DNA of 64,000 bases from AC-32 sp963813435 (GTDB lineage: Bacteria; Actinomycetota; Thermoleophilia; Gaiellales; Gaiellaceae), in assembly GCA_963813435.1 (NCBI GenBank), contig CAWEYY010000004.1, forward strand, positions 1 through 64,000. Reading direction: 5' to 3'. Positions 52,437 to 61,085 of this stretch are shown here, piece after piece. The translations under genes and the position numbers were made by a program. Position 1 is the stretch's first letter, and each line of letters begins with the position of its first letter. The notes beneath the pieces are model-generated. The model was not told where the DNA came from, did no database searches, and saw nothing but the letters and a program-made list of their open reading frames with translations.

Positions 52437-52709
52437 ATGGTCCGTGTCTTCGTCCTCTACTCCGAGCAGTGCGACCCCGAGCGATATGAGCAGCACGTCG
52501 CGCTGAGCCGCGAGCAGGTGCCCGGTGCCGTGATCCGCCACGGGCGCGTGCTCGGCGGGATGCCCGACCCCGATGCCGCCTACTACTTCGAGTACGAGTT
52601 TCCCGACCGCGACGCGTGGAAGGCGGCCCAGGAGGGCCTGATGGCCTCCGGCAAGGACGCGCAGGAAATGGGCGTCCCGTTCCGCGTCTACTTCTCGGAG
52701 ATCTCGTGA
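52437..52709 (+). CDS. EthD-family small protein
   Basis: 90 residues of the dimeric alpha/beta barrel type: V-F-V-L-Y-S-E at the start, Y-Y-F-E-Y-E-F-P-D in the middle and M-G-V-P-F-R-V-Y-F-S at the end. EthD proteins accompany degradation pathways of ethers and aromatic acids. Its stop overlaps the GTG of the enoyl-CoA hydratase gene, so they are probably co-translated. Confidence 0.8.
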   Translation: MVRVFVLYSEQCDPERYEQHVALSREQVPGAVIRHGRVLGGMPDPDAAYYFEYEFPDRDAWKAAQEGLMASGKDAQEMGVPFRVYFSEIS

Positions 52710-53515
52710 CGGAGCCGGACCGGCCGCAGCCGCGGTCGCCGGACGAGCTCGGGCTCGAGCGGATCGTCTACGAGAAGGCGCCGCCGCGCGCGACGATCAC
52801 GCTCAACCGGCCCGAGGTGCTGAACGCGTTCGACTTCCGCATGCTGCGGGAGCTCGCGCGGGCCTGCGAGGACGCTTCGTGGGACGACGAGATCCGCGTG
52901 GTCGTGCTGACCGGCGCGGGCCGCGCGTTCTGCGTCGGTGCCGATCTGCGCTCCTGGGCGGAGGAGTACCTGGGCAACCCGACGGAGTACTGGAAGTGGT
53001 TCGGCGCGTTCAAGGACGCGCACGACCGGCTGCGCGAGATCGGGAAGCCGACGCTTGCGCGGATCAACGGGATCGCGGTCGGCGGTGGGAACGAGCTCCA
53101 GATGGCGTGCGACCTCGCGGTGATGGTGGACGACGCGTTCATCCGGCACGTCGGGCCTGAGCACGGGTCGGTGCCCGCGGGCGGCGCGACGCAGTGGCTG
53201 ACGATCATGGTCGGTGACCGGCGCGCCCGCGAGATCGTGCTGATGTGCGAGGAGATCACGGCCGCGCGTGCTGCCGAGTGGGGCCTCGTCAACTGGGCGG
53301 TTCCGGCCGGCGAGCTCGACGCGAAGGTCGACGAGGTGGTCGAGTCGCTCGCGCGCAAGCTGCCGCAGACGACGCGCTACGCGAAGCAGCACCTCAACTT
53401 CTGGCGCGACCTCGCCTGGCACGAGACGATCAACCACGCCCGCGACTGGCTCGCCCTGTCGATGGCGACCGAGGAGCCGCGGGCGGCGATCGAGCGCTTC
53501 CTGGAGCGGAAATGA
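52706..53515 (+). CDS. Enoyl-CoA hydratase/isomerase family protein
   Basis: 269 residues from the GTG at 52706. Crotonase motifs: T-L-N-R-P-E-V-L-N-A-F, then G-A-G-R-A-F-C-V-G-A-D for the oxyanion hole, and G-I-A-V-G-G-G-N-E-L-Q with one catalytic Glu. The second site reads G-P-E-H-G-S-V-P-A-G-G. An N-terminal extension of about 25 residues (P-R-S-P-D-E-L-G) sets it apart from the two later paralogues. The substrate is not clear. Confidence 0.87.
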   Translation: MTEPDRPQPRSPDELGLERIVYEKAPPRATITLNRPEVLNAFDFRMLRELARACEDASWDDEIRVVVLTGAGRAFCVGADLRSWAEEYLGNPTEYWKWFGAFKDAHDRLREIGKPTLARINGIAVGGGNELQMACDLAVMVDDAFIRHVGPEHGSVPAGGATQWLTIMVGDRRAREIVLMCEEITAARAAEWGLVNWAVPAGELDAKVDEVVESLARKLPQTTRYAKQHLNFWRDLAWHETINHARDWLALSMATEEPRAAIERFLERK

Positions 53516-53578
53516 GCCAGGACACGTCCCTTTCGGGCACGACCCGGGGCCTGTCCCCCTGGCATGGCCCGAGGGGAC

Positions 53579-54349
53579 ATGGCTGATCTCGTCCTCGCCG
53601 AGCGGGACGGGGCGATCGCGGTCGTCCTGCTCAACCGCCCCGACCGGCTGAACGCGCTCTCCGACGAGCTGATGGACGAGCTCGCGACGACGCTGGAGGA
53701 GCTCGACCGCGATCAGTCCGTCCGCGCAATCGTCCTGGGCGGCTCCGAACGGGCCTTCGCCGCGGGCGCCGACATCGGCGAGCTGGCCGAGTCCTCCGCG
53801 ATCGACCTCTACTACCAGCGCCGCGTCGAGCGCTGGGACCTGATCCGCTCCCTCTGGACGCCGCTGATCGCCGCCGTGTCGGGCTACTGCCTCGGCGGCG
53901 GCTGCGAGCTCGCGATGTCGTGCGACCTGATTGTCGCCTCCGAGAGCGCGGAGTTCGGCCAGCCCGAGACCGGCCTCGGGATCATTCCGGGCGCCGGCGG
54001 GACCCAGCGCCTGACCAGAGCCGTCGGCAAGGCGCTCGCGATGGACATGATCCTGAGCGGCCGCAGGCTCTCCGCCAGCGAGGCGCTCGCTGCCGGGCTC
54101 GTCGCGAGGGTCGTCGCGAAGGAGGCCTGGCTCGAGGAGGCCAAGCGCCTGGCCCGCGACATCGCCGAGAAGGGCCCGGTCGCGACCCGTCTGGCCAAGG
54201 AGTCCGTCGACCGTGCGTACGAGACGACCCTCTCCGCCGGGCTCGAGGCCGAGCGCCGCGCGCTCTACCTGTCCTTCGCCTCCGTGGACGCGAAGGAGGG
54301 CCTGACCGCCTTCACCGAGAAGCGCAAGCCGAGCTTCGAGGGCCGCTGA
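53579..54349 (+). CDS. Enoyl-CoA hydratase
   Basis: 256 residues. Both catalytic glutamates of hydratases are present (G-G-G-C-E-L-A-M and Q-P-E-T-G-L-G-I-I-P-G-A-G-G-T). This fits a true hydratase, such as the one that adds water to 2,3-dehydroadipyl-CoA in the phenylacetate route or a general beta-oxidation enzyme. The ATG at 53579 is chosen. The 63 bp before it hold a G/C-rich element with repeated GGACA/TGTCC motifs. Confidence 0.9.
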   Translation: MADLVLAERDGAIAVVLLNRPDRLNALSDELMDELATTLEELDRDQSVRAIVLGGSERAFAAGADIGELAESSAIDLYYQRRVERWDLIRSLWTPLIAAVSGYCLGGGCELAMSCDLIVASESAEFGQPETGLGIIPGAGGTQRLTRAVGKALAMDMILSGRRLSASEALAAGLVARVVAKEAWLEEAKRLARDIAEKGPVATRLAKESVDRAYETTLSAGLEAERRALYLSFASVDAKEGLTAFTEKRKPSFEGR

Positions 54350-55521
54350 GCAGGTTCGCGCGTCTCCTCGAGCCACCACGGCTGCGGACGCTCGAGGTCG
54401 ACGAAGAGCGCCGTGCGACCTGGCTCGAGCTGTTCCTCGATCTCGTCTTCGTCGCCGCGATAGCGGAGGTCGCGTCGACCCTCGGCGCGGACCCCACAGC
54501 CGCCGGGTTCGCGCGCTACCTCGCGCTCTTTCTTCCGGTCGTCTGGGCCTGGGCGGGCTTCACGTTCTACGCGACCCGCTTCGACACCGACGACCTCGTC
54601 TACCGGCTTCTGACACTGCTCGGCATGTTCGCGGTCGCCGGGCTCGCGAGCACCATCCCGGACGCCTTGCACGGTGGCCAGAACAGCTTCGTCATCGCCT
54701 ACGTCGCGGTCCGGCTCGTCCTGCTCGTCCTTTACATGCGGGTTTACCGCGACCTCGAGATCGCGCGCCAGGTCGCCCGCTGGTTCCTGCTCATGTTCGG
54801 GTCCGGGACCTGCATCTGGCTCGCCTCGCTCGCGGTCCCGGTGCCCTGGAAGTACGCGTTCTGGGCCTTCGCCCTCGCCCTCGAGCACATCGCTCCGGTC
54901 AGGGCCTGGCGGATGCTCCGCGGCGTGCCCGTCCACCCGAGGCACGTTCCCGAGCGGTTCGGACTGCTGATCATCATCGTCCTCGGAGAGTCGGTGATCG
55001 CCGTCGTGCTCGGCACGGCCGAGGTCAGCTGGACGCTCCGGTCGGGAGCGGCCGCATTCGCGGGCTTCCTGATGGCGGCGTCGATCTGGTGGCTCTACTT
55101 CGACTTCCTCGATGCGGCCTCGGTGGTCACCCGCAACGTGGGCAGCGGGATCACGTTCGTCTACGCGCACTATTTCGTCGCGGCCGGCATTGCGGCGCTC
55201 GGCGTGGGCGTGAAGCTGGCGATCCTGTCGCTCGAGCCGGGCTCACGGTACGACGAGATCGGCTGGGTCGCCGCCGCAGGAACGGCTCTGTGCATGGCGG
55301 GTCTCGTGGCGATTCAGCTCGCCACGCCGCCGGCGCTGTTCGACGCAGACGTCGTGCTCCGGCTCGCGACCGCCGTGGTCGCCCTGGTGCTGGTCGTGCT
55401 CTCGCAGTGGCTCTCGCCGCCGTTCATCCTCTGGCTCCTGGCCGCCGCGCTCGTCGTTCAGGTCGGGCTGGAGCTCGCGACCCACGAGGAGCACACGGCC
55501 CACGCGCCCGGGCCGCTCTAG
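54346..55521 (+). CDS. Low-temperature-requirement protein A (LtrA) family membrane protein
   Basis: About 391 residues with ten or more membrane segments. T-W-L-E-L-F-L-D-L-V-F-V-A-A at the start and E-R-F-G-L-L-I-I-I-V-L-G-E-S-V in the middle are the LtrA signature. The start is uncertain: a CTG at 54346 overlaps the previous stop. The role of LtrA is poorly known. Its 3' end overlaps the convergent protease gene by 4 bp. Confidence 0.85.
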   Translation: MSRFARLLEPPRLRTLEVDEERRATWLELFLDLVFVAAIAEVASTLGADPTAAGFARYLALFLPVVWAWAGFTFYATRFDTDDLVYRLLTLLGMFAVAGLASTIPDALHGGQNSFVIAYVAVRLVLLVLYMRVYRDLEIARQVARWFLLMFGSGTCIWLASLAVPVPWKYAFWAFALALEHIAPVRAWRMLRGVPVHPRHVPERFGLLIIIVLGESVIAVVLGTAEVSWTLRSGAAAFAGFLMAASIWWLYFDFLDAASVVTRNVGSGITFVYAHYFVAAGIAALGVGVKLAILSLEPGSRYDEIGWVAAAGTALCMAGLVAIQLATPPALFDADVVLRLATAVVALVLVVLSQWLSPPFILWLLAAALVVQVGLELATHEEHTAHAPGPL

Positions 55522-56459
55522 CCGTCGAGCTCGGCGGGCACCAGCGAGAGCTCGAGGTCGCGGTCCTCGCGGAGCACCCGCACCGGCACCGACGCGCCGA
55601 TCCTCTCCACGACCATCAGCCGCTGGATGTCGCCGACGTCGGCGACCGGCGAGCCGTCGAGCTCCACGATCAGATCCTCCGGGCGGAGACCCGCGTCGGC
55701 TGCGGGCGATCCTTCGACAACGGTCACGACCTCGACGCCCGCCTCGCGGCCGAGCTTGCGGGCCAGGCGCGGTGGAAGCGGGCGCGTGCCTCCCGCGATC
55801 CCGAGGTAGGCGCGACGGAACCGGCCCTCGGTCATCAGCGCGCCGACTATCTGTCGCGTCGCCTGGTTCACCGGCACCGCGAGGCCGAGCCCCACTCCCG
55901 CGACGGCGGTGTTGATCCCGACGACCCGGCCCGAGCCGTCCGCAAGCGCGCCGCCCGAGTTGCCCGGGTTCAGCGCGGCGTCGGTCTGGATCACGTTGTC
56001 GACGATCCGCCCGCTCTGCGTCGGGAGCGAGCGGCCGAGCGCCGAGATCACGCCTGCCGTGACGGAGCCCGCAAAGCCGTTCGGGTTGCCGATCGCGACC
56101 ACGAGTTGCCCCACGCGCAGGCGCTCCGCGTCGCCGAGCTCGGCCGCGACGAGGTCGTGCACGTCGCAGCGGAGGACGGCGAGGTCGGAATGCGGATCGG
56201 ATCCGACGACCTCGAATGCGAGCTCGCGGCCGTCGACGAGCGATGCGCGCCCCTTCGAGCTGCGGGCGACGACATGCGCCGAGGTCAGGAGGAAGCCGTC
56301 GGGCGTGATCACGACCGCGCTCCCGCCGCCCGTGCGGCGGCCGTGCGAGACGCGCAGGTTCGCCACGGACGGCGCGAGCCTTTCGGCCACGCCGATCACC
56401 GCGTTCGAGTACGCGTCGAGAGCCTCTTGCTCGGACGACACATAGGTCAGCTCGGCCAT
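55518..56459 (-). CDS. HtrA/DegQ-like serine protease with PDZ domain, no signal peptide
   Basis: 313 residues. The trypsin-fold triad is visible: His in T-S-A-H-V-V, Asp in P-H-S-D-L-A-V-L and Ser in N-P-G-N-S-G-G-A-L. The PDZ domain follows (A-D-A-G-L-R-P-E-D-L-I-V). No hydrophobic export segment precedes the protease domain, so it is probably cytoplasmic, unlike most HtrA proteins. The start ATG is at 56459, 37 bp from the divergent paaG-like gene. Confidence 0.88.
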   Translation of the reverse strand: MAELTYVSSEQEALDAYSNAVIGVAERLAPSVANLRVSHGRRTGGGSAVVITPDGFLLTSAHVVARSSKGRASLVDGRELAFEVVGSDPHSDLAVLRCDVHDLVAAELGDAERLRVGQLVVAIGNPNGFAGSVTAGVISALGRSLPTQSGRIVDNVIQTDAALNPGNSGGALADGSGRVVGINTAVAGVGLGLAVPVNQATRQIVGALMTEGRFRRAYLGIAGGTRPLPPRLARKLGREAGVEVVTVVEGSPAADAGLRPEDLIVELDGSPVADVGDIQRLMVVERIGASVPVRVLREDRDLELSLVPAELDG

Positions 56460-56496
56460 GGGCCGACGCTAGCAACCGGCTTGTAGGCTGCGCCGG

Positions 56497-57267
56497 ATGG
56501 CCGAGGTCGAGACCAGCCGGGACGGCGCCGTCCTGACGATCACCCTCAACCGGCCCGACGTCCTCAATGCGTTCACGAGCCAGATGCACCGCGAGCTCGT
56601 CGGCGCGTTCAAGGACGCGCGCGACCCGGAGGTTCGCGCCGTCGTAGTGACCGGAGCGGGCCGCGGCTTCTGCGTCGGGCAGGACCTGAACGAGTTCGGC
56701 GAGGCAGCGCGCGACATCGCAGCGCGGCTGCGGACCGACTACCACCCGACCGTGCTCGCGGTCCGTCAGCTCGAGAAGCCGGTCATCGCCGCAGTCAACG
56801 GGCCGGCCGCCGGCGCCGGCCTCTCGTTCGCCTGCGCGTGCGATCTCCGGATCGCGGCCGAGAGCGCGACCTTCGTCCCCGCCTTCATCAACATCGGCCT
56901 CGTGCCGGACATGGGCGGGACGTTCTTCGTGCGTCGCCTGCTCGGCACGGCTCGAGCCTTCGAGTGGATGACCTCGGGCCGGCGGCTGGACGCGGCGGAG
57001 GCGCTCGAGTGGGGCCTTGTCTCCAGGGTGGTCCCGGATGACGACCTGCAGCCCCAGGCCGCGGAGTGGGCCGCGGGGCTCGCAGCGTCTCCCACGCGGG
57101 GGATCGCCCTGTCGAAGCGGCTGTTCGACCAGGCCGAACATTCGACGCTCGAGGAGCAGCTCGAGCTCGAGGCCCAGCTCCAGGCGGTCGCCACCCGGAC
57201 GGACGACTTCAAGGAGGGCGTGGCCGCGTTCCTCGAGAAGCGCGACCCCAGGTTCGTGGGGTCCTGA
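56497..57267 (+). CDS. paaG: PaaG-like enoyl-CoA isomerase/hydratase
   Basis: 256 residues. The first hydratase Glu is replaced: the loop reads A-A-G-A-G-L-S-F-A. The second site has Asp in I-G-L-V-P-D-M-G-G-T. That combination is typical of PaaG, which isomerises 1,2-epoxyphenylacetyl-CoA to the oxepin and acts on dehydroadipyl-CoA. The paaABCD oxygenase genes are 2.5 kb away, which supports the call, although general isomerases look similar. Confidence 0.75.
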   Translation: MAEVETSRDGAVLTITLNRPDVLNAFTSQMHRELVGAFKDARDPEVRAVVVTGAGRGFCVGQDLNEFGEAARDIAARLRTDYHPTVLAVRQLEKPVIAAVNGPAAGAGLSFACACDLRIAAESATFVPAFINIGLVPDMGGTFFVRRLLGTARAFEWMTSGRRLDAAEALEWGLVSRVVPDDDLQPQAAEWAAGLAASPTRGIALSKRLFDQAEHSTLEEQLELEAQLQAVATRTDDFKEGVAAFLEKRDPRFVGS

Positions 57268-57287
57268 CCCCCGGTTAGGATCGTCGC

Positions 57288-57926
57288 ATGGAGCCCACAG
57301 ACGCGCCGCCGCCCGAACAGTACGACGCCGTCGACACGGTCACGGCGACTGCGGAGCACGAGCACCCGATCCGGCTCGTCGTCACCGACGACCTGCAGCG
57401 CAGCCGGCTGACCGTCTTCTTCCGCGCGCTTCTCGTGATCCCCGCCATCATCTGGCTCTCGCTCTGGGGCGTGGTCACCTTCCTCGCCTGGATCGCGGCC
57501 TGGTTCGCGGCGCTCTTCACCGGGCGTGTGCCCGACGGGCTGCACAACTTCATGGCCATATACCTCCGTTACGAGACGCATGTCTACGCCTACCTCTTCT
57601 TGATCGCCGATCCATACCCGGGATTCACCGGCAAGCCCGGGTACCCGATCGACCTCGAGGTCGATCCTCCCGTTCGGCAGAGCCGCTGGACGGTCTTCTT
57701 CCGGTTGATCCTGGCTATCCCCGCGCTCGTCCTGGCCAGCGTCCTCTCCTACGTCTCGCGCCTGCTCGCGCTGTTCAGCTGGTTCATCGCGCTCGTGACA
57801 GGACGCGTGCCCGAGGGGATCCGCAACTTCGCCGCGTTCGCGCTGCGGGTGGAGACGCAGACCTACGGGTACGCGATGCTCCTCACCGAGCGCTACCCGA
57901 GCTTCAACGTCGGCATCCAGGCCTGA
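57288..57926 (+). CDS. DUF4389 membrane protein with two repeats
   Basis: 212 residues. Two copies of the unit begin with S-R-L-T-V-F-F-R-A-L-L-V-I-P and S-R-W-T-V-F-F-R-L-I-L-A-I-P, each followed by membrane segments and T-G-R-V-P. The function is unknown. It lies 20 bp after the paaG-like gene on the same strand. Confidence 0.82.
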   Translation: MEPTDAPPPEQYDAVDTVTATAEHEHPIRLVVTDDLQRSRLTVFFRALLVIPAIIWLSLWGVVTFLAWIAAWFAALFTGRVPDGLHNFMAIYLRYETHVYAYLFLIADPYPGFTGKPGYPIDLEVDPPVRQSRWTVFFRLILAIPALVLASVLSYVSRLLALFSWFIALVTGRVPEGIRNFAAFALRVETQTYGYAMLLTERYPSFNVGIQA

Positions 57927-58062
57927 GCCCCTCGCGCCGGCCGCGGCGCGGCGAGGTTTGACTCATATCTCACGAACCTGGTAGGACCGCCGCGACGTTT
58001 CGGGTCTGAGTTAGACGGAGGTGCCTGCGGCGCCCGGCCCGACCAACGCAAGGAGGATGACC

Positions 58063-59679
58063 ATGTCCGCACGAACGCGATTCGCGCGCGTGCTGCTGGC
58101 GATTGCCGTGGTCGTCGCTGTCGCTGTGGCGGTCGCCGCAGCCGCCGCGCGCCCGACTGCTCGCCACGCGGTCAAGCACCACGGCAACCCGAGCCTGTCG
58201 TGGCAGGACTGCGGTGACGGCTACCAGTGCTCGAGCCTGAAGGTTCCGCGCGACTACAAGAAGCCGAACGGGCCTACGTTCGACCTCGCGATCATCCGGC
58301 TGCCGGCGCAGGACCAGGCACACCGGATCGGCTCGCTGTTCGTCAACTTTGGTGGCCCGGGTGGAACCGCCGTCGACACGATCCACGCGATTGGCGGTGA
58401 CCTCTTCGGCGCCGTCAATGACCGCTTCGACATCGTCGGCTTCGACCCGCGCGGCGTCGGCGAGTCGCAGCCGTCTGTCGACTGCGAGGCCAACCAGGAG
58501 ACCGACGGCATCTACTCGCAGCCGTTCACGACGCCGTTCAACCTCGACGTCAAGACCCTCGTCGCGAAGGACAAGGCGTATATCAACCGCTGCAAGAGCC
58601 TGAACGGAAGCGTGCCCCGCTACATCACGACCGGGAACACGGCCCGCGACATGGATCGCATCCGGGCCGCGATGGGCGAGGCCAAGCTCAACTACTTCGG
58701 CTTCTCCTACGGCACGTTCCTGGGCGCGACCTACGCCAGTCTGTTTCCGCATAACTACCGCGCGATGGTTCTCGACGGGCCCGTCGACGTGACGGCCTAC
58801 ATCGACCATCCCTCCTCGAATCTCCGCGAGCAGTCACAGGGCTTCGAACGGGCGATCGGACGCTTCTTCCAGGCGTGCGCCGCCGATCAGGCAGCATGCG
58901 GCTTCGGCGGCAGCGACCCGGCCGACGCGTTCGAGCAGCTCGTCCAGCAGGCCTACGACAACCCGCTCCCCGCGGGCGGCAGCGATCCGCGGCCGGTCGA
59001 CGGTGACGATCTCGTCATCGCTGCCTCGTTCGCGATGTACGCGAAGCAGATCTGGCCGCTCCTCGTCCAGTCGCTGCAGCTGGCGCAGGCCGGCGACGGC
59101 ACAGGGTTCCGACTGCTGTCGGACTTCGCGTACGCCCGCAACGACGACGGGACGTTCGACCCGGGCGGCGACCGCTACTTCCTCATCACGGCCGCCGACC
59201 AGAAGTACGAGCGAGGAATCAAGCAGTACCTCGACGCGGGGAACGAGTCGTGGGGCCTGTTCGACCACTCGTGGTGGAACACCGGCTACTCCGAGCTGAA
59301 CTACGGGCTCTACGACCCGCACTCGAACGGGGTGTACGACGGACCGTTCCGCACGTCGCGCTCCGCGCCGACCGCCCTCGAGGTCGCGACGACCTACGAC
59401 CCGGCGACGCCCTACAAGGGCGCTCTCCGGACGGAGGCGACACTCGGCAACGTCCGCCTCTTGACGATGCGCGGCGACGGCCACACGGCCTACGGCGGGA
59501 ACTCGGCGTGCATCGACGATGCGGTCAACGCGTACATCGAGACGCTGGCGCTTCCCGACGAGGGCACCGTCTGCCAGCAAGAGGTGCCCTTCGCCTCGGC
59601 AGCCGCGAGGATGACGGCTCAGTCGCTTCGCAGGATCGCGCAGCTCCACGTGCGAGCCTGGCACGGCGGATTGCGCTGA
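58063..59679 (+). CDS. Secreted alpha/beta hydrolase (tripeptidyl aminopeptidase-like)
   Basis: 538 residues. A signal peptide (basic start, then an Ala/Val-rich core) precedes W-Q-D-C-G-D-G-Y-Q-C-S-S-L-K-V-P-R-D-Y, the typical N-terminal part of SCO-type proteases. The oxyanion region is N-F-G-G-P-G-G; the nucleophile elbow is G-F-S-Y-G-T-F-L-G; the late His is in R-G-D-G-H-T-A-Y. AAGGAGG lies six bases before the ATG at 58063. It likely releases amino acids or peptides outside the cell. Confidence 0.87.
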   Translation: MSARTRFARVLLAIAVVVAVAVAVAAAAARPTARHAVKHHGNPSLSWQDCGDGYQCSSLKVPRDYKKPNGPTFDLAIIRLPAQDQAHRIGSLFVNFGGPGGTAVDTIHAIGGDLFGAVNDRFDIVGFDPRGVGESQPSVDCEANQETDGIYSQPFTTPFNLDVKTLVAKDKAYINRCKSLNGSVPRYITTGNTARDMDRIRAAMGEAKLNYFGFSYGTFLGATYASLFPHNYRAMVLDGPVDVTAYIDHPSSNLREQSQGFERAIGRFFQACAADQAACGFGGSDPADAFEQLVQQAYDNPLPAGGSDPRPVDGDDLVIAASFAMYAKQIWPLLVQSLQLAQAGDGTGFRLLSDFAYARNDDGTFDPGGDRYFLITAADQKYERGIKQYLDAGNESWGLFDHSWWNTGYSELNYGLYDPHSNGVYDGPFRTSRSAPTALEVATTYDPATPYKGALRTEATLGNVRLLTMRGDGHTAYGGNSACIDDAVNAYIETLALPDEGTVCQQEVPFASAAARMTAQSLRRIAQLHVRAWHGGLR

Positions 59680-59684
59680 GTCTC

Positions 59685-59724
59685 GAGGAGGGTCGCCTGG
59701 CAGAAACGCCGGGCGACCCTCCTC
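59685..59724. terminator. Bidirectional terminator between the hydrolase and paaD
   Basis: GAGGAGGGTCGCC and GGCGACCCTCCTC form a perfect 13-base stem with a 14-base loop. It fills the gap between the convergent hydrolase and paaD genes; the right arm ends directly before the paaD stop. Confidence 0.8.
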
Positions 59725-60207
59725 TCAGATCGTCTTGAACTGCTCGAACGGCTGCCGGCAGCTGCGGCAGTAGCGCAGCGAGCGGCAGGGCGTCGGGCCG
59801 AAGATGTTCTCGAGCGAGGTGTCGCGCGAGCCGCAGTACGGGCAGCGGAAGCCGTTCGACTCGAGCTGGACGAGTGTCGGTGCGGTGGCCTCTCTTGGCG
59901 CGGGCGGCGAGAATCCGGCCGCGCGGAGCTTCTCGCGCCCTTCGCCGGTGATCCGGTCGGTCGACCACGAGTCGTCGAGGACGACCTCGACCTCGGCCTC
60001 GACGCCGAGCTCGGCGACGCGCGCGGCCATCTGCTCGCGCATCACCTCGAGGGCCGGGCAGCCCAGGAACGTGGGAGTAAACTCGACATGCGCGCGCCCG
60101 TCCTCGACCTTGACGTCGCGGACGATGCCGAGGTCGACCACCGAGACGACCGGGATCTCCGGGTCGGGGACCCCGGCGAGCGCCTCCCAGACCTGTGCCT
60201 CGGTCAC
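59725..60207 (-). CDS. paaD: PaaD (PaaJ-like) phenylacetyl-CoA epoxidase assembly protein
   Basis: 160 residues. The MIP18-like domain has V-P-D-P-E-I-P-V-V-S-V-V-D-L-G and F-T-P-T-F-L-G-C-P-A. A C-terminal zinc motif has C-P-Y-C-G-S and C-R-S-C-R-Q-P. PaaD is needed to mature the PaaE iron-sulfur reductase or the oxygenase complex. A GTG at 60207 (or 60210) overlaps the paaC stop. No paaE gene is seen in the window. Confidence 0.88.
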   Translation of the reverse strand: MTEAQVWEALAGVPDPEIPVVSVVDLGIVRDVKVEDGRAHVEFTPTFLGCPALEVMREQMAARVAELGVEAEVEVVLDDSWSTDRITGEGREKLRAAGFSPPAPREATAPTLVQLESNGFRCPYCGSRDTSLENIFGPTPCRSLRYCRSCRQPFEQFKTI

Positions 60208-60794
60208 CACGTCGTGCCGGCCGGCTGCGACCGGCGGACCTCGGTCATGACCTCCCAGAGCTCGGCGAGCTCCGGGGTGTGGCCGTCCCTGAGTTCCGGC
60301 TCGGCGATCGCGGCAGCCAGAGGCCGGAGCTCCTCGAGCGCGGCCGTGAAGCGCGGCTCGTCCTTCAGCCGGTCGAACCACATCTCCGCGTGCATGCGGT
60401 GGTAGACCTCCTCGCGGTCGATCTTGGCCGCGAGCCCTGCGAGCTCCTCGTCGTCCGAGGCCTTCAGCTGCTCGAGCCGCTCCGCGTCGGCCGCCTCGTA
60501 GAGGTAATGGCGCGCGATCGTGTGCTCCCACCCAGGAAGGCGCAGCTCGACCAGCTCCGCGCAGCGGTACTCCTCAGGCCTGCGGTCGAAGGCGAGCTCG
60601 TCGGCCGTCGTGCCGAGGTCTCGCGCCGCCAGCTCGTAGAGCGCCCGGGCATGCCCGATCTCGTTCTGGGCGATGGACGAGAACGCGACGTCCTCCTCGA
60701 GAAACGGCGCGACTCCGGTCCACTCCGAGTCGCGCCAGCCGAGGATCAGCTCGTCGTCAGCGATCGCGAGGAGCAGCTGTGCCCGCTCGTTCAC
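60204..60794 (-). CDS. paaC: PaaC subunit of phenylacetyl-CoA epoxidase
   Basis: 196 residues, shorter than the usual about 250. It keeps the ferritin-like features: A-D-D-E-L-I-L-G-W-R, then F-S-S-I-A-Q-N-E-I-G-H-A and E-E-V-Y-H-R-M-H. PaaC is the structural partner of PaaA. The start at 60794 overlaps the paaB 3' end by 38 bp, which is longer than usual. Confidence 0.88.
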   Translation of the reverse strand: MNERAQLLLAIADDELILGWRDSEWTGVAPFLEEDVAFSSIAQNEIGHARALYELAARDLGTTADELAFDRRPEEYRCAELVELRLPGWEHTIARHYLYEAADAERLEQLKASDDEELAGLAAKIDREEVYHRMHAEMWFDRLKDEPRFTAALEELRPLAAAIAEPELRDGHTPELAELWEVMTEVRRSQPAGTTW

Positions 60795-61047
60795 GCGCCT
60801 CCTTCAGCTTTTCCTTGAGCGGATACCCGTCGACGCGGTGGTAGTTGCGGTGCAGCTCGTCGACGAAGTCCTCGATCGTGTGGACGGCGTCGCGCGGGAC
60901 GATCCAGAGCGCCGCCGACTCTCCGCGGCGGCCGTATTGCTCACGTGCGTACCAGTCCGCGAAGCGCTCGTCGGGTGCGACGACCGACCCGGCATGTTGG
61001 AAGGCCTGGCCTTTCCGCTCCTGTCTGAAAACTTCCCAGATAGCCAC
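60757..61047 (-). CDS. paaB: PaaB subunit of phenylacetyl-CoA epoxidase
   Basis: 96 residues. W-E-V-F-R-Q-E-R-K-G at the start and H-A-G-S-V-V-A-P-D, then L-W-I-V-P-R, are typical of PaaB, the small bridging subunit. It lies 38 bp after paaA, separated by the GTAACAG palindrome. Confidence 0.9.
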   Translation of the reverse strand: MAIWEVFRQERKGQAFQHAGSVVAPDERFADWYAREQYGRRGESAALWIVPRDAVHTIEDFVDELHRNYHRVDGYPLKEKLKEARERAGTAAPRDR

Positions 61048-61066
61048 CGCGCGCCACTTCCTCCAA

Positions 61067-61081
61067 GTAACAGTCTGTTAC
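61067..61081. repeat. 15-bp palindrome between paaA and paaB
   Basis: Plus strand reads GTAACAG-T-CTGTTAC, so the minus strand has the same A-centred form as the other copies. It is the only copy outside a coding region, filling most of the 38-bp gap. Confidence 0.85.
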
Positions 61082-61085
61082 TAAG

